NCBI GenBank assembly: GCA_963732345.1
Contig: CAVSZI010000015.1
Span: 62,001-126,000 of the forward strand
From: Bog-532 sp963732345
GTDB taxonomy: Bacteria > Actinomycetota > Actinomycetes > Streptosporangiales > Streptosporangiaceae
DNA: 64,000 nucleotides
Reading direction: 5' to 3'
Position 1 is the stretch's first letter, and every line of letters begins with the position of its first letter. Positions 15,422 to 23,585 of this stretch are shown here, piece after piece. The position numbers and the translations under genes are program-made. The notes beneath the pieces were generated by a model, which saw nothing but the letters and a program-made list of their open reading frames with translations, ran no database searches and was not told the origin of the DNA.

Positions 15422-15778
15422 CTAAGCCTCCGGGATCTCCTGGAACGGCCGGACCTCGACGGGGGCGGCGCATGCGACGGTCGCCCTGCGGGCCCACTTC
15501 AGCGCCGCGTCCAGGTCGGCGACGTCGATGATCCAGAAGCCGCCGAGCTGCTCCTTCGTCTCGGCGAACGGGCCGTCGGTGGTGATCACCTGGCCGCCCT
15601 GGGCGCGGACCACGGTCGCCGAGGGCGGCGGCTGGAGGCCACCGGCGAACACCCAGACGCCGGACGACTGGAGCTCGCCGTTGAGAGCGTCGACGTCCTT
15701 GTACGCCCGCTGCATCTGCTCCTGCGAAGGCATGGGCTCGCCCTCGACACTGTGCACGGCGAGGAGGTACTGGGTCAT
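15422..15778 (-). CDS. YCII/DGPF-domain protein, partner of the ECF sigma factor
   Basis: 118 residues (MTQYLLAVHSVEGEPMPSQE...). It carries the DGPFAETKEQLGGFWIID block that defines the DGPF/YCII family, a ferredoxin-like fold of unknown enzymatic role. The stop is 2 bp from the sigma-factor start, a typical ECF42 operon. Length is standard. Confidence 0.92.
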   Translation of the reverse strand: MTQYLLAVHSVEGEPMPSQEQMQRAYKDVDALNGELQSSGVWVFAGGLQPPPSATVVRAQGGQVITTDGPFAETKEQLGGFWIIDVADLDAALKWARRATVACAAPVEVRPFQEIPEA

Positions 15779-15963
15779 GATCGTTCTCCCTTCGGGCGGG
15801 GCGCCTGTCTGGCTGCCTCACCCTCATCACGAAGGCGGGTGGCCAGATTCGACACCCTGGGAAAGAAATTCATCATGCCGGACGGGGACCGTGGCGGCCC
15901 CGTTGCACACCTCGACCGTAATACGGTTATGGACGGCCGATGAGCGATCAAGGAGCGGCACGG

Positions 15964-16638
15964 ATGACCGACAGCTTCACGGGTGAGCTCTGGCAGAGTG
16001 TCGCCGGCATCTACGAGGCCATCCTGGCGCATCCCTTCCTCGCCGGGCTGGCCGACGGCAGCCTGCCGGAAGAGACGTTCGCCTTCTACGTCGTCCAGGA
16101 CGGGCTGTACCTCAAACAATACGGGCACGCGCTCGCCGCCATCGTCAGCCGGGCCCCGGACGCCAGCGACACCGAGATGTTCGCCCGGCACTTCATCGGC
16201 GTGGTCGCCGTGGAGCAGCAACTGCACGACTCGCTCCTGGCCGACCTGGGCATCGACCCCGCCATCGTCCAGGGGGCCGAGATGGCGCCCACCACCCTCG
16301 CCTTCACCAGCTATCTCCTGGCGACGGCCCGCGGCGGGTCCTACGCCGAGGGGGTCGGCGCGGTCCTGCCGTGCTACTGGATCTACTGGGAGGTCGGCAA
16401 GGAACTGCGGCGCCGGGGGTCACCGGACCCGCGCTTCCAGCGGTGGATCGACACCTATAGCGGCGCGGACTACGGCCAGTACGTCCAGGAGGTGCTGGAC
16501 CTCACCAACCGGGTGGGTGCGGGCCTGTCCGACGCCGATTGCGCGAGCCTGCGCTGGTACTTCCGGGCCAGCAGCCGCTACGAGTGGATGTTCTGGGACA
16601 TGGGCTACCGGATGGAAACCTGGCCGATCTCGGCCTGA
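15964..16638 (+). CDS. tenA: TenA-family thiaminase II / aminopyrimidine hydrolase
   Basis: 224 residues; the start is the ATG 8 nt after AAGGAG rather than an ATG eight codons upstream. All-helical TenA fold with FAFYVVQDGLYLKQYGHALA, the catalytic cysteine in VLPCYWIYWEVG (about residue 138), and the C-terminal YEWMFWDMGYRMETWP block with the conserved glutamate. TenA hydrolyses aminomethyl-HMP to salvage the thiamine pyrimidine. No thi genes adjoin it, so it is a stand-alone salvage gene. A strong hairpin terminator follows. Confidence 0.93.
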   Translation: MTDSFTGELWQSVAGIYEAILAHPFLAGLADGSLPEETFAFYVVQDGLYLKQYGHALAAIVSRAPDASDTEMFARHFIGVVAVEQQLHDSLLADLGIDPAIVQGAEMAPTTLAFTSYLLATARGGSYAEGVGAVLPCYWIYWEVGKELRRRGSPDPRFQRWIDTYSGADYGQYVQEVLDLTNRVGAGLSDADCASLRWYFRASSRYEWMFWDMGYRMETWPISA

Positions 16639-16716
16639 TCGGCCCGGGCGCTGGCCGTCTGAGCGCCGGGCAGCGGTGGACCGAGGAGGCCAGCCGACAT
16701 GTCGCGCCGGTAAGAA

Positions 16717-16746
16717 GCAGGCGGCCGGGCGTACCCGGCCGCCTGC
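16717..16746. terminator. Bidirectional hairpin terminator
   Basis: Perfect 13-bp stem gcaggcggccggg / cccggccgcctgc with a 4-nt loop, lying between the convergent tenA gene and the beta-repeat remnant. No long T run follows, which is usual in high-GC actinomycetes. Confidence 0.8.
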
Positions 16747-16783
16747 GCGGCTGTACCCTTGCGGTTATCCCTTCCGGGCCGAC

Positions 16784-17550
16784 CTACCGGGGGCTGGCCA
16801 GGAACCCGTCGGTGTTGCCGGCCGAGTCGACGTAGAAGCCGACCAGCTGGCCATGGTCGTTGACGCCGTTCACAGTGGTGGTGCCGATGCCGTGCGGGTC
16901 ATCGACGGTCTGGAAGCCGCGGCCCGGCGCCCAGGTGAAGCCGTGCATCGTGGCCGTGCTGCCGCTGCCCACGGTGTAGACGCCGACAACCTGGTCCCGG
17001 TCGTTGACTCCGAGCGCCTGGGTCGCTGACGCGCCGGGGACGCTCAGGGTCCGGAACTGGCCGTGGGCGGACCGGAGGAACCCGCGCGTCACGCCGCCCG
17101 CGTCGGTGTAGAAGCCGGCCACGTCGCCGTCATTGCTGATCGCGGCGGCGGTCAGGCTGAGCCCGGCGGCACCGGGCACCGTCACGGTGGTGAAGCTCTG
17201 GTCGCGGATGCTGTAGGTGTAGCCGTGGTTGTTGCCCCGGCCGTCGGTGTAGAAGCCTGCCGCGACGTCGCTGTCGTTGACCCCGAGCAGCTGGTTGACC
17301 GGCGGCGTGGCGTTGTCAGAGGTAGGGAAGTTGACGCTGTCGAAGTGCTGGCCGTCCAGGGAGTAGAAGCCGAAGTTGTCGTTGACCTGGTTGGCGTTGT
17401 TCATGTCCGACCAGAACCCGACCGTGACGCCATTGTCGTTCAGGCCGGTGACTTGGGTCTGGACCGAGTGCGGGAAGTTCTCGTTGCGGTAGTTCTGCTG
17501 GCCGTACGGCGGGAACAGCAGGTAGCCCTTGTTCGGGTGGCCCTGGGCGC
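16784..17550 (-). pseudogene. Beta-propeller-like repeat protein, 5'-truncated
   Basis: The open frame encodes about 255 residues made of at least five repeats of the pattern G(V/L)ND-x-G-x-VVGFY-x-D (for example NQLLGVNDSDVAAGFYTD, TTVNGVNDHGQLVGFYVD), as in extracellular HAF-type repeat proteins. There is no signal peptide and no credible start. Reading upstream the frame continues past an internal ATG to GHPNKGYLLFPPYGQQ and then ends at an in-frame TAG, where a different gene fragment begins on the other strand. The 5' part has therefore been lost in a rearrangement near 17550. The internal ATG (about 17404) is probably not native. Confidence 0.65.
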
Positions 17551-19446
17551 CGGACCCGAAGCACTATCACGAGGTCCGGGAGTGGATGGACCAGGCCGTA
17601 GTGGCCGGCCGGGACGCGCCCGCGGAGCTGCAGGCGAAGGCCCTGCTCGGCAGCGGCCGGCTGGCGCTGCTGCAATGCGACTACGGGCCGGCGGCCGGCG
17701 GCTCGAGGCGGCGCTGCGGCTGTACCGGGACCTGGCCGCCCCGCAGGGCATCGCCAGTGCGCTGCAGGTACTGGGCAGCGTCGCGCGCGAGCAGGGACGT
17801 TACGCCAGGTCGATGGAGCTGCACGCGGAGAGCCTGTCCGTCGCGGAGGCGGCCGGCGACCGGTGGGCAATGGCCAGCGCGCGCGGTTACCTGGGCTTCG
17901 CGGCCTGGCTGCAGTGCGACTTCGGCCGCGCCACCGTCGAATGCACGGCGGCGCTGCGCGAGTTCCGCGAGCTGGCGGACGTGGAAGGGACCGCGTGGTC
18001 GCCGCTCAGCCTGGGGACGGTCGCGCGATATCAGGGCGACGGCGGCCGCGCCGCGGCTCTGCTCGGGGAAAGCCGGTCGCTATCGGAGAGCATCGGGTTC
18101 CGGTAAGGGATCGCCTGGTCGCTCGAGCAGCTCGGCCTGCTGGGGGCCAGCAGCGGCGATCGCGCCGCCGCCACACTGCTGCGCCGCAGCCTCGAGGTCC
18201 ATCGCGAGCTGCGGGACCGGTGGCGGATGTCCAGCGTGCTGGAGGATCTGGCGGCGGTGGCGCTCGCGGCCGACGAGGTCACCCCGGCCGATGGGACCGC
18301 GCAGGGTACGGCGGGAGCCGCGCGGACCGCCGCGCTGCTGGGGGCGGCCGAGTCGCTCCGGGAGACAATCGGCACCGTGATCGCGCCGTGTGAGCGGGCA
18401 CAGCACGACGAGGCCGTGTCCGGCGCGCGGGCCGTGCTCGGCGAGGCGGCGTTCGCGGCGGCCTGGCAGCGGGGGCGGCTCGCGCAGCCGGACGAGCTGG
18501 AGGCGCCGGACCGGGGGGACGCTGGTTCCGCCGCTCCAGGTACACCGATCACCCCGGGTACCCCGGCGAGCCCGGCCGGCCCGGATACCCCGGCGAACCC
18601 GGCCGTCCCTGATAACCCGCGCACTCCCCATAACCTGCGCACTCCCCACAACCCGGCCGCCCCCCAAACTGCGGCCCGCCCAGAAACTCCGGCCGTCTCA
18701 GAAGTTCCGGTGACCCCCGAAGCCGCGGATACCCCGGAGGTCACGCTGGTCATCCGGGGCCTCGGCGCGGCTGGGGGCCAGCTCGGGGACGCCGCCGCCC
18801 TGACCGCGGCGGACTGGGGCTACGCGAAACCACGCGAGCTGCTCTTCCTGCTCGCCACGTCGGCGCCGCTGACCAGGGAGCAGATCGGGACCGCCCTGTG
18901 GCCGGACGCGTCACGCCAGCAACTGGGCAACGCGCTGCACACGGCGCTGCGGGAACTGCGCCGCGCCCTCGGCGACCCCGGCTGGGTCATCTACGCGAAC
19001 GGCCGCTACGCCGTCAACCCGGCGCGCCCTCGGGACTGTGACGTCGACACGTTCACGACCGCGCTCGCCGCCGCCCGCCAGGCGCGCCCGGCGGGCGCCG
19101 CGCTGCCCGACCTGCAACGGGCCGTCGCGGCCTACGGTGGTGAGTTCCTCGCGGACGTGGCGGCCGGCGACTGGGCGCACGCCCGCCGCGAGGAGCTGAG
19201 CCGCGCCTTCGAGTCGGCGCTGCTCGCGATCGGGCGGCTGCAGGCGGCCGCGGGCCGCTACCAGGCGGCCGTGACGGCCTTCCGCCGCGTCATCGCGCAC
19301 GAGCCGCTCAACGAGTCCGCCCACCGGGAACTGATGAGCTGCTGGGAACGCCTCGGCGAGACGGCCCGCGCCGTCCGGCACTACGAGCAGCTGGCGGGCA
19401 TGCTGCGTGATCAGGTCGGCGTCCCCCCGGCGGCGGAAACGACCGC
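17551..19446 (+). pseudogene. TPR / SARP-type transcriptional regulator, broken
   Basis: The 5' end is missing. The first part encodes TPR helices (REWMDQAVVAGRDAPAELQA, ALLQCDYGPAA), shifts frame near 17700, continues with TPRs (LYRDLAAPQGIASALQVLG, REFRELADVEGTAWSPLSLG) and hits an in-frame TAA at 18104-18106 where GFREGIAW is expected. After a Pro-rich linker (about 18530-18720), a C-terminal OmpR-type DNA-binding domain (PRELLFLLATSAPLTREQIG) and BTAD domain (SRAFESALLAIGRLQ) follow. Homology stops at PPAAETTAQ, where the proper end has been replaced by DNA upstream of the next TetR gene. At least four lesions are visible. Confidence 0.8.
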
Positions 19447-19507
19447 GCAGAGTCCCCGTCGATCAAGACTCCGACGGACGAGCTCCCGGGCGTTCTGCGC
19501 CGTTGTT

Positions 19508-19522
19508 AGTGAGTCATTCACT
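19508..19522. promoter_or_regulatory. TetR-type operator upstream of TetR gene
   Basis: AGTGA-GTCAT-TCACT is a perfect inverted repeat 22 bp before the GTG start, inside the only AT-richer patch nearby. Its size and position fit an autoregulatory TetR operator. Confidence 0.6.
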
Positions 19523-19544
19523 TACTTACGGGTATGCTGCTGTT

Positions 19545-20264
19545 GTGCCTGGCAAGCGGAATGCGTCCGAAAGGCTGCCGGAGCTGATCGCGGCGGCCGT
19601 ACGGGTTTTCACCCGGGACGGGTACCGTTCCGCCCACATCAGCGACGTGGCGGCCGAGCTGGGGCTGTCGGAAGCAGCGATCTACCGCTACGTGGACAGC
19701 AAGGAAGGCCTGTTCGTGCTCGCCATCCGGCACGCGCTGCTGCTGGAGGACCTGCCCAGCGGGGAGCTCCCGCTCTCGCCCGCGCCGCTGACCGTGACGA
19801 TCAAGGAGGCGCGGGAGTACGTGGCCTCGGTGGTCCCGTTCGGTTATCTGGCCGGGGCGCTGGCCGAGCGTACGGTCCGGGACCCGGCGGCCGAGTTCGA
19901 GGCCATCCTGCGCGAGACGTTCGCGCTGGAGACCCAGACGCGCGAAGCCGCGGACATGATCGAGCGGTCCGCCCGGGAGCTCCCGGAGCTGGCCGACCTG
20001 CTGAACACGGGGCTGCGCCGGCCGGTCCTGGCGGCCCTGACCGAATACCTGACCAGCCGCGCCGAGGCTGGGCTGCTGCGCACGACGCCGGACGCGGCGG
20101 CGACCGCGCGGCTCGTGCTGGAGACGCTGACCTGGTTCGCCCGGCACCGGTACTCCGACCCGTACGGGGCGGCCATCCCGGCCGGCGTAGCCGAAGCCAC
20201 CGTCGTCGACGCGCTCGTGCACGCCCTGGTCCCGCCGCAGCGGATGGCGGCGCGCGATGACTAG
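19545..20264 (+). CDS. TetR-family regulator of an ABC exporter remnant
   Basis: 239 residues from a GTG (VPGKRNASERLPELIAAAV...); the longer frame upstream is the broken SARP gene region. The N-terminus has the TetR helix-turn-helix (FTRDGYRSAHISDVAAELGL, SEAAIYRYVDSKEGLF). The remainder is a ligand-binding helical domain ending VDALVHALVPPQRM. It overlaps the start of an ABC-transporter ATPase fragment (ATGAC within its end), the common tetR-drrAB arrangement in which TetR represses a drug exporter. The exporter is destroyed, so the regulator may be orphaned. Confidence 0.9.
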   Translation: MPGKRNASERLPELIAAAVRVFTRDGYRSAHISDVAAELGLSEAAIYRYVDSKEGLFVLAIRHALLLEDLPSGELPLSPAPLTVTIKEAREYVASVVPFGYLAGALAERTVRDPAAEFEAILRETFALETQTREAADMIERSARELPELADLLNTGLRRPVLAALTEYLTSRAEAGLLRTTPDAAATARLVLETLTWFARHRYSDPYGAAIPAGVAEATVVDALVHALVPPQRMAARDD

Positions 20265-20358
20265 CCAGCTCGCGGCGGCGGTACCGGAAAACGATACGGC
20301 GCCGGACGTCACGGTCCAGGTGCGAGCGCTGCAGATGTCCTACGGGGACCGGCGGGTG
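20257..20358 (+). pseudogene. ABC transporter ATPase, N-terminal stump
   Basis: The frame starts MTSQLAAAVPENDTAPD and reads VQVRALQMSYGDRRV, the first beta strand and A-loop tyrosine region of a DrrA-like ABC ATPase. After that the sequence turns into unrelated GC-rich DNA with no Walker A. It overlaps the TetR stop by 8 bp, which shows it was the next gene of that operon. Confidence 0.65.
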
Positions 20359-20525
20359 GGGGCCCGAATCTGCCGCCCAGCCCGGGGCCACAGCCCCGCG
20401 CGGCATGATCGTGCGGGCTCTGCCGCGGGGGCCGCCATCAGAGCGCCACGATCCGCGGCGGTGGGATCGGCCGGGACACACACCTCGCCTGGTGCCGGCG
20501 AATGTCCGGACAGTTACCCCCGGGT

Positions 20526-20595
20526 TATCGGTTCTGGTGATGGGCCGGCTCAGGTTGCTTATTTCCAATATCGTGTCGCCGGGTTTTACTGAAAG
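20526..20595 (+). promoter_or_regulatory. Shared leader element, copy 1 (upstream of UBP gene)
   Basis: About 70 nt closely related to the segment at 23080-23151. It contains a hairpin GGTTC-TGGTGAT-GGGCC (20530-20546), a conserved ATTTCC block and a conserved GGGTT-x-ACTGAAAG end. The hairpin pairs through G-U here and G-C in the other copy while the loop is unchanged, suggesting an RNA element or a shared promoter. Confidence 0.5.
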
Positions 20596-20643
20596 TGACC
20601 AGCCGACTGTGCTGGGCATTCCTGTAACGATGAGGGCCGTGCC

Positions 20644-20955
20644 ATGATCCCAGGCCAGAGCATCGCTCCGGACGCGTCTGCGAAGAGCCTGAACGGGTCG
20701 GCGCCGCGCTGCGAGCACCTCGACCCGCTCGAGCCGGTCACGCCCCGGTCGGATACCTGCCGGGCCTGCCGGGCCCGCGGGGACCACTGGGAGGCGCTCC
20801 TGGTCTGCCTGAGCTGCGGCTGGGTGGCCTGTTCGGACGACTCACCCAACCGGCACGCCAGGGCGCACTACCAGGAAACCGACCACCCGGTCGCCCGCAG
20901 TCTGGAGCTGGGATCGCACTGGAGATGGTGCTATGTCCATCAGCGTCCGGTGTGA
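20644..20955 (+). CDS. UBP-type zinc-finger protein
   Basis: 103 residues. The core (about 23-95) matches the ZnF-UBP family: C-x-H (CEHLD), CRACRARG, LVCLSCGWVACSDDS, then HARAHYQETDHPVARSLE and WRWCYVHQ. In eukaryotes this fold binds the ubiquitin C-terminus; the bacterial stand-alone proteins are of unknown role. All Cys/His ligands seem present. It is preceded by a leader related to that of the DUF5999 gene. Confidence 0.88.
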   Translation: MIPGQSIAPDASAKSLNGSAPRCEHLDPLEPVTPRSDTCRACRARGDHWEALLVCLSCGWVACSDDSPNRHARAHYQETDHPVARSLELGSHWRWCYVHQRPV

Positions 20956-20998
20956 ACCGGTCGCCGCGCGGCCGTACAGCGACTACCTGGCCTGCTCA

Positions 20999-21964
20999 TC
21001 ACCCCCCAGGCGATAAACCACACTCCGCGGATGATGGGAGTGATTGTGATAGATCAAGAGTGTGGGCCGTGGTGACCAGCCAGCCCAGCCGACGGGACAT
21101 GGCCCGCGCGCAGCTGACGACGGCTTGCACGTGAGCGGAGTCCTCGGTCGCGCGCCACAGCACCGACCACGGGTAGTAGGAGGCCGGTTCGGTGAGCGGC
21201 CGCCAGGTGGTTCCGGGGAGCGCGGAGATGCAGGAGGAGGGGACGCAGTACAGGCAGCGTCCGTGGGCGACGAGATCGGCGGCCGCCCGGACGCTTTCCA
21301 CGGTGCCCTCATGCACGGTGGGGGTGAACCCGGCGGCCCGGCACATCTCGACGGTGAACTGGTTGAATTCCGGGGCCCGGATCTCTTCGGCGAGCAGCAG
21401 CGGCTCCCTGGCCAGCACGGCGACCGGCACACCCTCTAGCGCGGCGAACCGGTGACCGGAGGGGACCAGGACCCCTAGCGGGTCGCGGCGGAACAGATGT
21501 GAGGCGACCTGGGGCGGGGCGAGCGTGGCCCGGCCGATACCGACGTCCAGGCGGCCCTCGGCGAGCTGCTGGTACTGCTCGGGCACCCCGGCCTCGATCT
21601 GGTGGATGACCAGGCCAGGGTAGCGGGCCTGGACCTCGTGCAGGATCTGCGGCATCGAGTCGTAGCTGGCGTCGATGATGCCGACCCGCAGCGCGGGAGC
21701 CGCGCCGGTCGCGCTGCGGGCGATCGCGGCGGCCCGGTCGGCGAGGGCCAGGATCTGCCGCGCCTCGGCCAGGAGCGCCATCCCGGCTGCCGTCAGTGAG
21801 ACCTGGTGGGTGCTGCGTTCCAGCAGGCGGACGCCCAGCTCACGCTCGAGCCGCTGCACCTGCTGGCTCAGCGCCGACTGCACGATGTGCTCCCGCGCGG
21901 CCGCCCGGCCGAAATGCAGTTCCTCGGCCAGAGTCACGAAATATCGAAGCTGGCGCAGCTCCAT
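20999..21964 (-). CDS. LysR-family transcriptional regulator
   Basis: 321 residues from the ATG of MELRQLRYFVTLAEELHFGR; the upstream extension has no homology. HTH at about 15-60 (AAAREHIVQSALSQQVQRLE), then the LysR substrate-binding domain (about 90-300, LRVGIIDASYDSMP, DVGIGRATLAPP). Normal length. No divergent operon is intact next door: the opposite side holds a HAD remnant and a cupin gene, so the target is unclear. Confidence 0.92.
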   Translation of the reverse strand: MELRQLRYFVTLAEELHFGRAAAREHIVQSALSQQVQRLERELGVRLLERSTHQVSLTAAGMALLAEARQILALADRAAAIARSATGAAPALRVGIIDASYDSMPQILHEVQARYPGLVIHQIEAGVPEQYQQLAEGRLDVGIGRATLAPPQVASHLFRRDPLGVLVPSGHRFAALEGVPVAVLAREPLLLAEEIRAPEFNQFTVEMCRAAGFTPTVHEGTVESVRAAADLVAHGRCLYCVPSSCISALPGTTWRPLTEPASYYPWSVLWRATEDSAHVQAVVSCARAMSRRLGWLVTTAHTLDLSQSLPSSAECGLSPGG

Positions 21965-22153
21965 GCCTGTCACCCCTTGCCGCCGTCTGCGCGCAACGGT
22001 CCGCGGCGGTGGAGTCCGCCCCGGCACACATCTGGCCGGGCATAAGGAACTCTGGCGCCCAGCCTACCCCTGCACACATGGGCCGGGAATGTCCAGGCGG
22101 CTCACCCTCGATGAATCTCGTGTGGCACGCGTTACTACTCTCGGCAGCAGTGC

Positions 22154-22369
22154 GCGTGGTCACAGGTGTATTCCGAAGACTTGTCCGCCGAGGAGACGGC
22201 CCGGATCATGCGGGTCCTCGAAGAAACGTCAAGAACTCTCGGGTACTGGGAAGAGCATCCGCGCGGCGAACTCATTGAAGACCGCGGCAGCCAGGTCACC
22301 TACTCCGCCCTCGGGCAAGCCGCACCGCTCGATGCTAAGGCCGCGTGGGACCCTGATGGAACGAAGAAG
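22154..22369 (+). pseudogene. HAD-IIB (phosphomannomutase-like) phosphatase fragment
   Basis: The frame WSQVYSEDLSAEETARIMR ... GELIEDRGSQVTYSALGQ, QAAPLDAKAAWDPDGTKK matches an internal part of HAD-IIB / eukaryotic-type phosphomannomutase-like hydrolases, where the RGSQ-x-T-x-SALGQ block and AWDPD-x-x-K are conserved. The N-terminal DxD catalytic part and the C-terminal half are missing. The frame then runs on into the cupin gene, so a naive long ORF would fuse the two. Confidence 0.6.
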
Positions 22370-22441
22370 AGCACGCTCGTGGCTCATGCGACACCATCGT
22401 CGGCGTTGGCGATCAGCCACCGGCCGACTTGTGAGGACCAC

Positions 22442-22837
22442 ATGACCGAACAACCATCAGCCCAGCCGGTCCAGCGCGTTGACAAGCCGTGGGGTCACGA
22501 GGAGATCTTCGCGATCGTCGAGGGCTCCTACGTGGGCAAGACCCTGCACGTGGCCGGCGGTGAGTCGCTGTCTCTGCAGTGCCATCGCGACAAGGACGAG
22601 ACGATCGCCGTCCTCTCCGGCCGGGTCGAGTTCGACATCGGCATGAGCGAGGATGGCCTTCGCACCATCCCGGTCGCACCGGGCGAGGCGGTGCACGTGC
22701 CGCCGGGTCTGCTGCACCGGGTGCGCGCACTCTCCGACACAGTTCTCGTCGAGGCTTCCACTGCCATCCCCGGTTGGCGGGAGGACGTCGTCCGCCTCGA
22801 GGACCGCTACGGCCGCAGCGGCACCCAAGCCCCCTGA
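22442..22837 (+). CDS. Cupin-domain protein, phosphomannose isomerase-like
   Basis: 131 residues. Start at ATG after GAGG; a longer in-frame reading includes HAD debris and is unlikely to be native. The beta-barrel has the two cupin motifs: LSLQCHRDKDETIAVLSGRV and PGEAVHVPPGLLHRV. The opening VDKPWGHEEIFA is typical of the C-terminal cupin of type II mannose-6-phosphate isomerase/GDP-mannose pyrophosphorylases. The old HAD-PMM neighbour and the nearby manA gene suggest sugar-phosphate chemistry, but substrate is not determined. Confidence 0.82.
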   Translation: MTEQPSAQPVQRVDKPWGHEEIFAIVEGSYVGKTLHVAGGESLSLQCHRDKDETIAVLSGRVEFDIGMSEDGLRTIPVAPGEAVHVPPGLLHRVRALSDTVLVEASTAIPGWREDVVRLEDRYGRSGTQAP

Positions 22838-23230
22838 ATGATCACCAAACCGGATGACGCGCACCCGCAACGGCGTGATCGCCAATGTGGTCAGGCTCGG
22901 GCGGAGGACGTCACCTGCGACGCTACCTTCATCTGGGCGCGGAGCCAGTCCCGCGGTACGTGGCCGTCGGTGCCCGGAGCCGGGTCGCGCGCAGGTCATC
23001 CTGCCGTGAACACCGGCGCACTCACCCTAGTGGGGGTGTTGGTAAGAACCGTGCCCGCAGGTGCCTGAAGTTTCCGGAGTGATCGGCCCTGGTGATGGGC
23101 CTTGTTCGGATTGGCCATTTCCGTCGGGCCGCCACCTGGGTTGACTGAAAGGGTCTTATCGCAGCATGAGCTGCGGCACACTAACACGAACCGAGAACAC
23201 ACACGATGAACCACTGCCAGAGACCCTGAT
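22838..23230. other. Intergenic stretch holding the second leader element
   Basis: No supported gene. The last 150 bp contain the leader copy 2; the remainder shows no coding trace I trust. Confidence 0.45.
23080..23151 (+). promoter_or_regulatory. Shared leader element, copy 2 (upstream of DUF5999 gene)
   Basis: Companion of 20526-20595. Hairpin GGCCC-TGGTGAT-GGGCC (23085-23101), then ATTTCC and GGGTTGACTGAAAG. Compared with copy 1 the stem shows compensatory C/T changes and the loop is identical. It ends 79 nt before the DUF5999 start. Confidence 0.5.
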
Positions 23231-23581
23231 ATGTGCCCACACGCACCACCCTGCCCGGCGCCCTCAGCTCCGGACCGCGAAGCAGCGCACACCATTGTCG
23301 GCCACCCCGAGCAGGGCTGGAGCCTGCTCTGCAATGGCGTCGTGATCTTCGAAGACACCGGGGAACTACTACCTGACGGCGCGTGCATTGCGCCGCACCG
23401 CCCCACCGACCTCGCCGCCTTCGACCGTCGGGTGGGCGTGGCCCCCGGTTACGGCGGGCAGGCCCCAGCGGCCTTATCCGTCATCGGCGACATCTCGCGG
23501 AGTCAGATGCCCTACGTATTTCTCATCGCTGATGGACATGGTGCTGATGTTAGAGACGATCCGCACGGTTCTCTACCATGA
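23231..23581 (+). CDS. DUF5999-family protein
   Basis: 116 residues. MCPHAPPCPAPSAPDREAAH and HPEQGWSLLCNGVVIFEDTG are the signature of DUF5999, a short Cys-containing actinomycete family of unknown role. Family members I know are about 65-70 residues; here about 55 extra residues follow APHRPTD with no resemblance, so the true stop may have been lost or the tail is lineage-specific. The leader upstream is related to that of the UBP zinc-finger gene. Confidence 0.75.
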   Translation: MCPHAPPCPAPSAPDREAAHTIVGHPEQGWSLLCNGVVIFEDTGELLPDGACIAPHRPTDLAAFDRRVGVAPGYGGQAPAALSVIGDISRSQMPYVFLIADGHGADVRDDPHGSLP

Positions 23582-23585
23582 GCGG

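Noticed and set aside
19407..20260. SARP protein extending through the TetR gene in another frame
   Set aside because: Homology ends at about 19446; the rest is a frame shadow of the TetR gene created by loss of the SARP stop.
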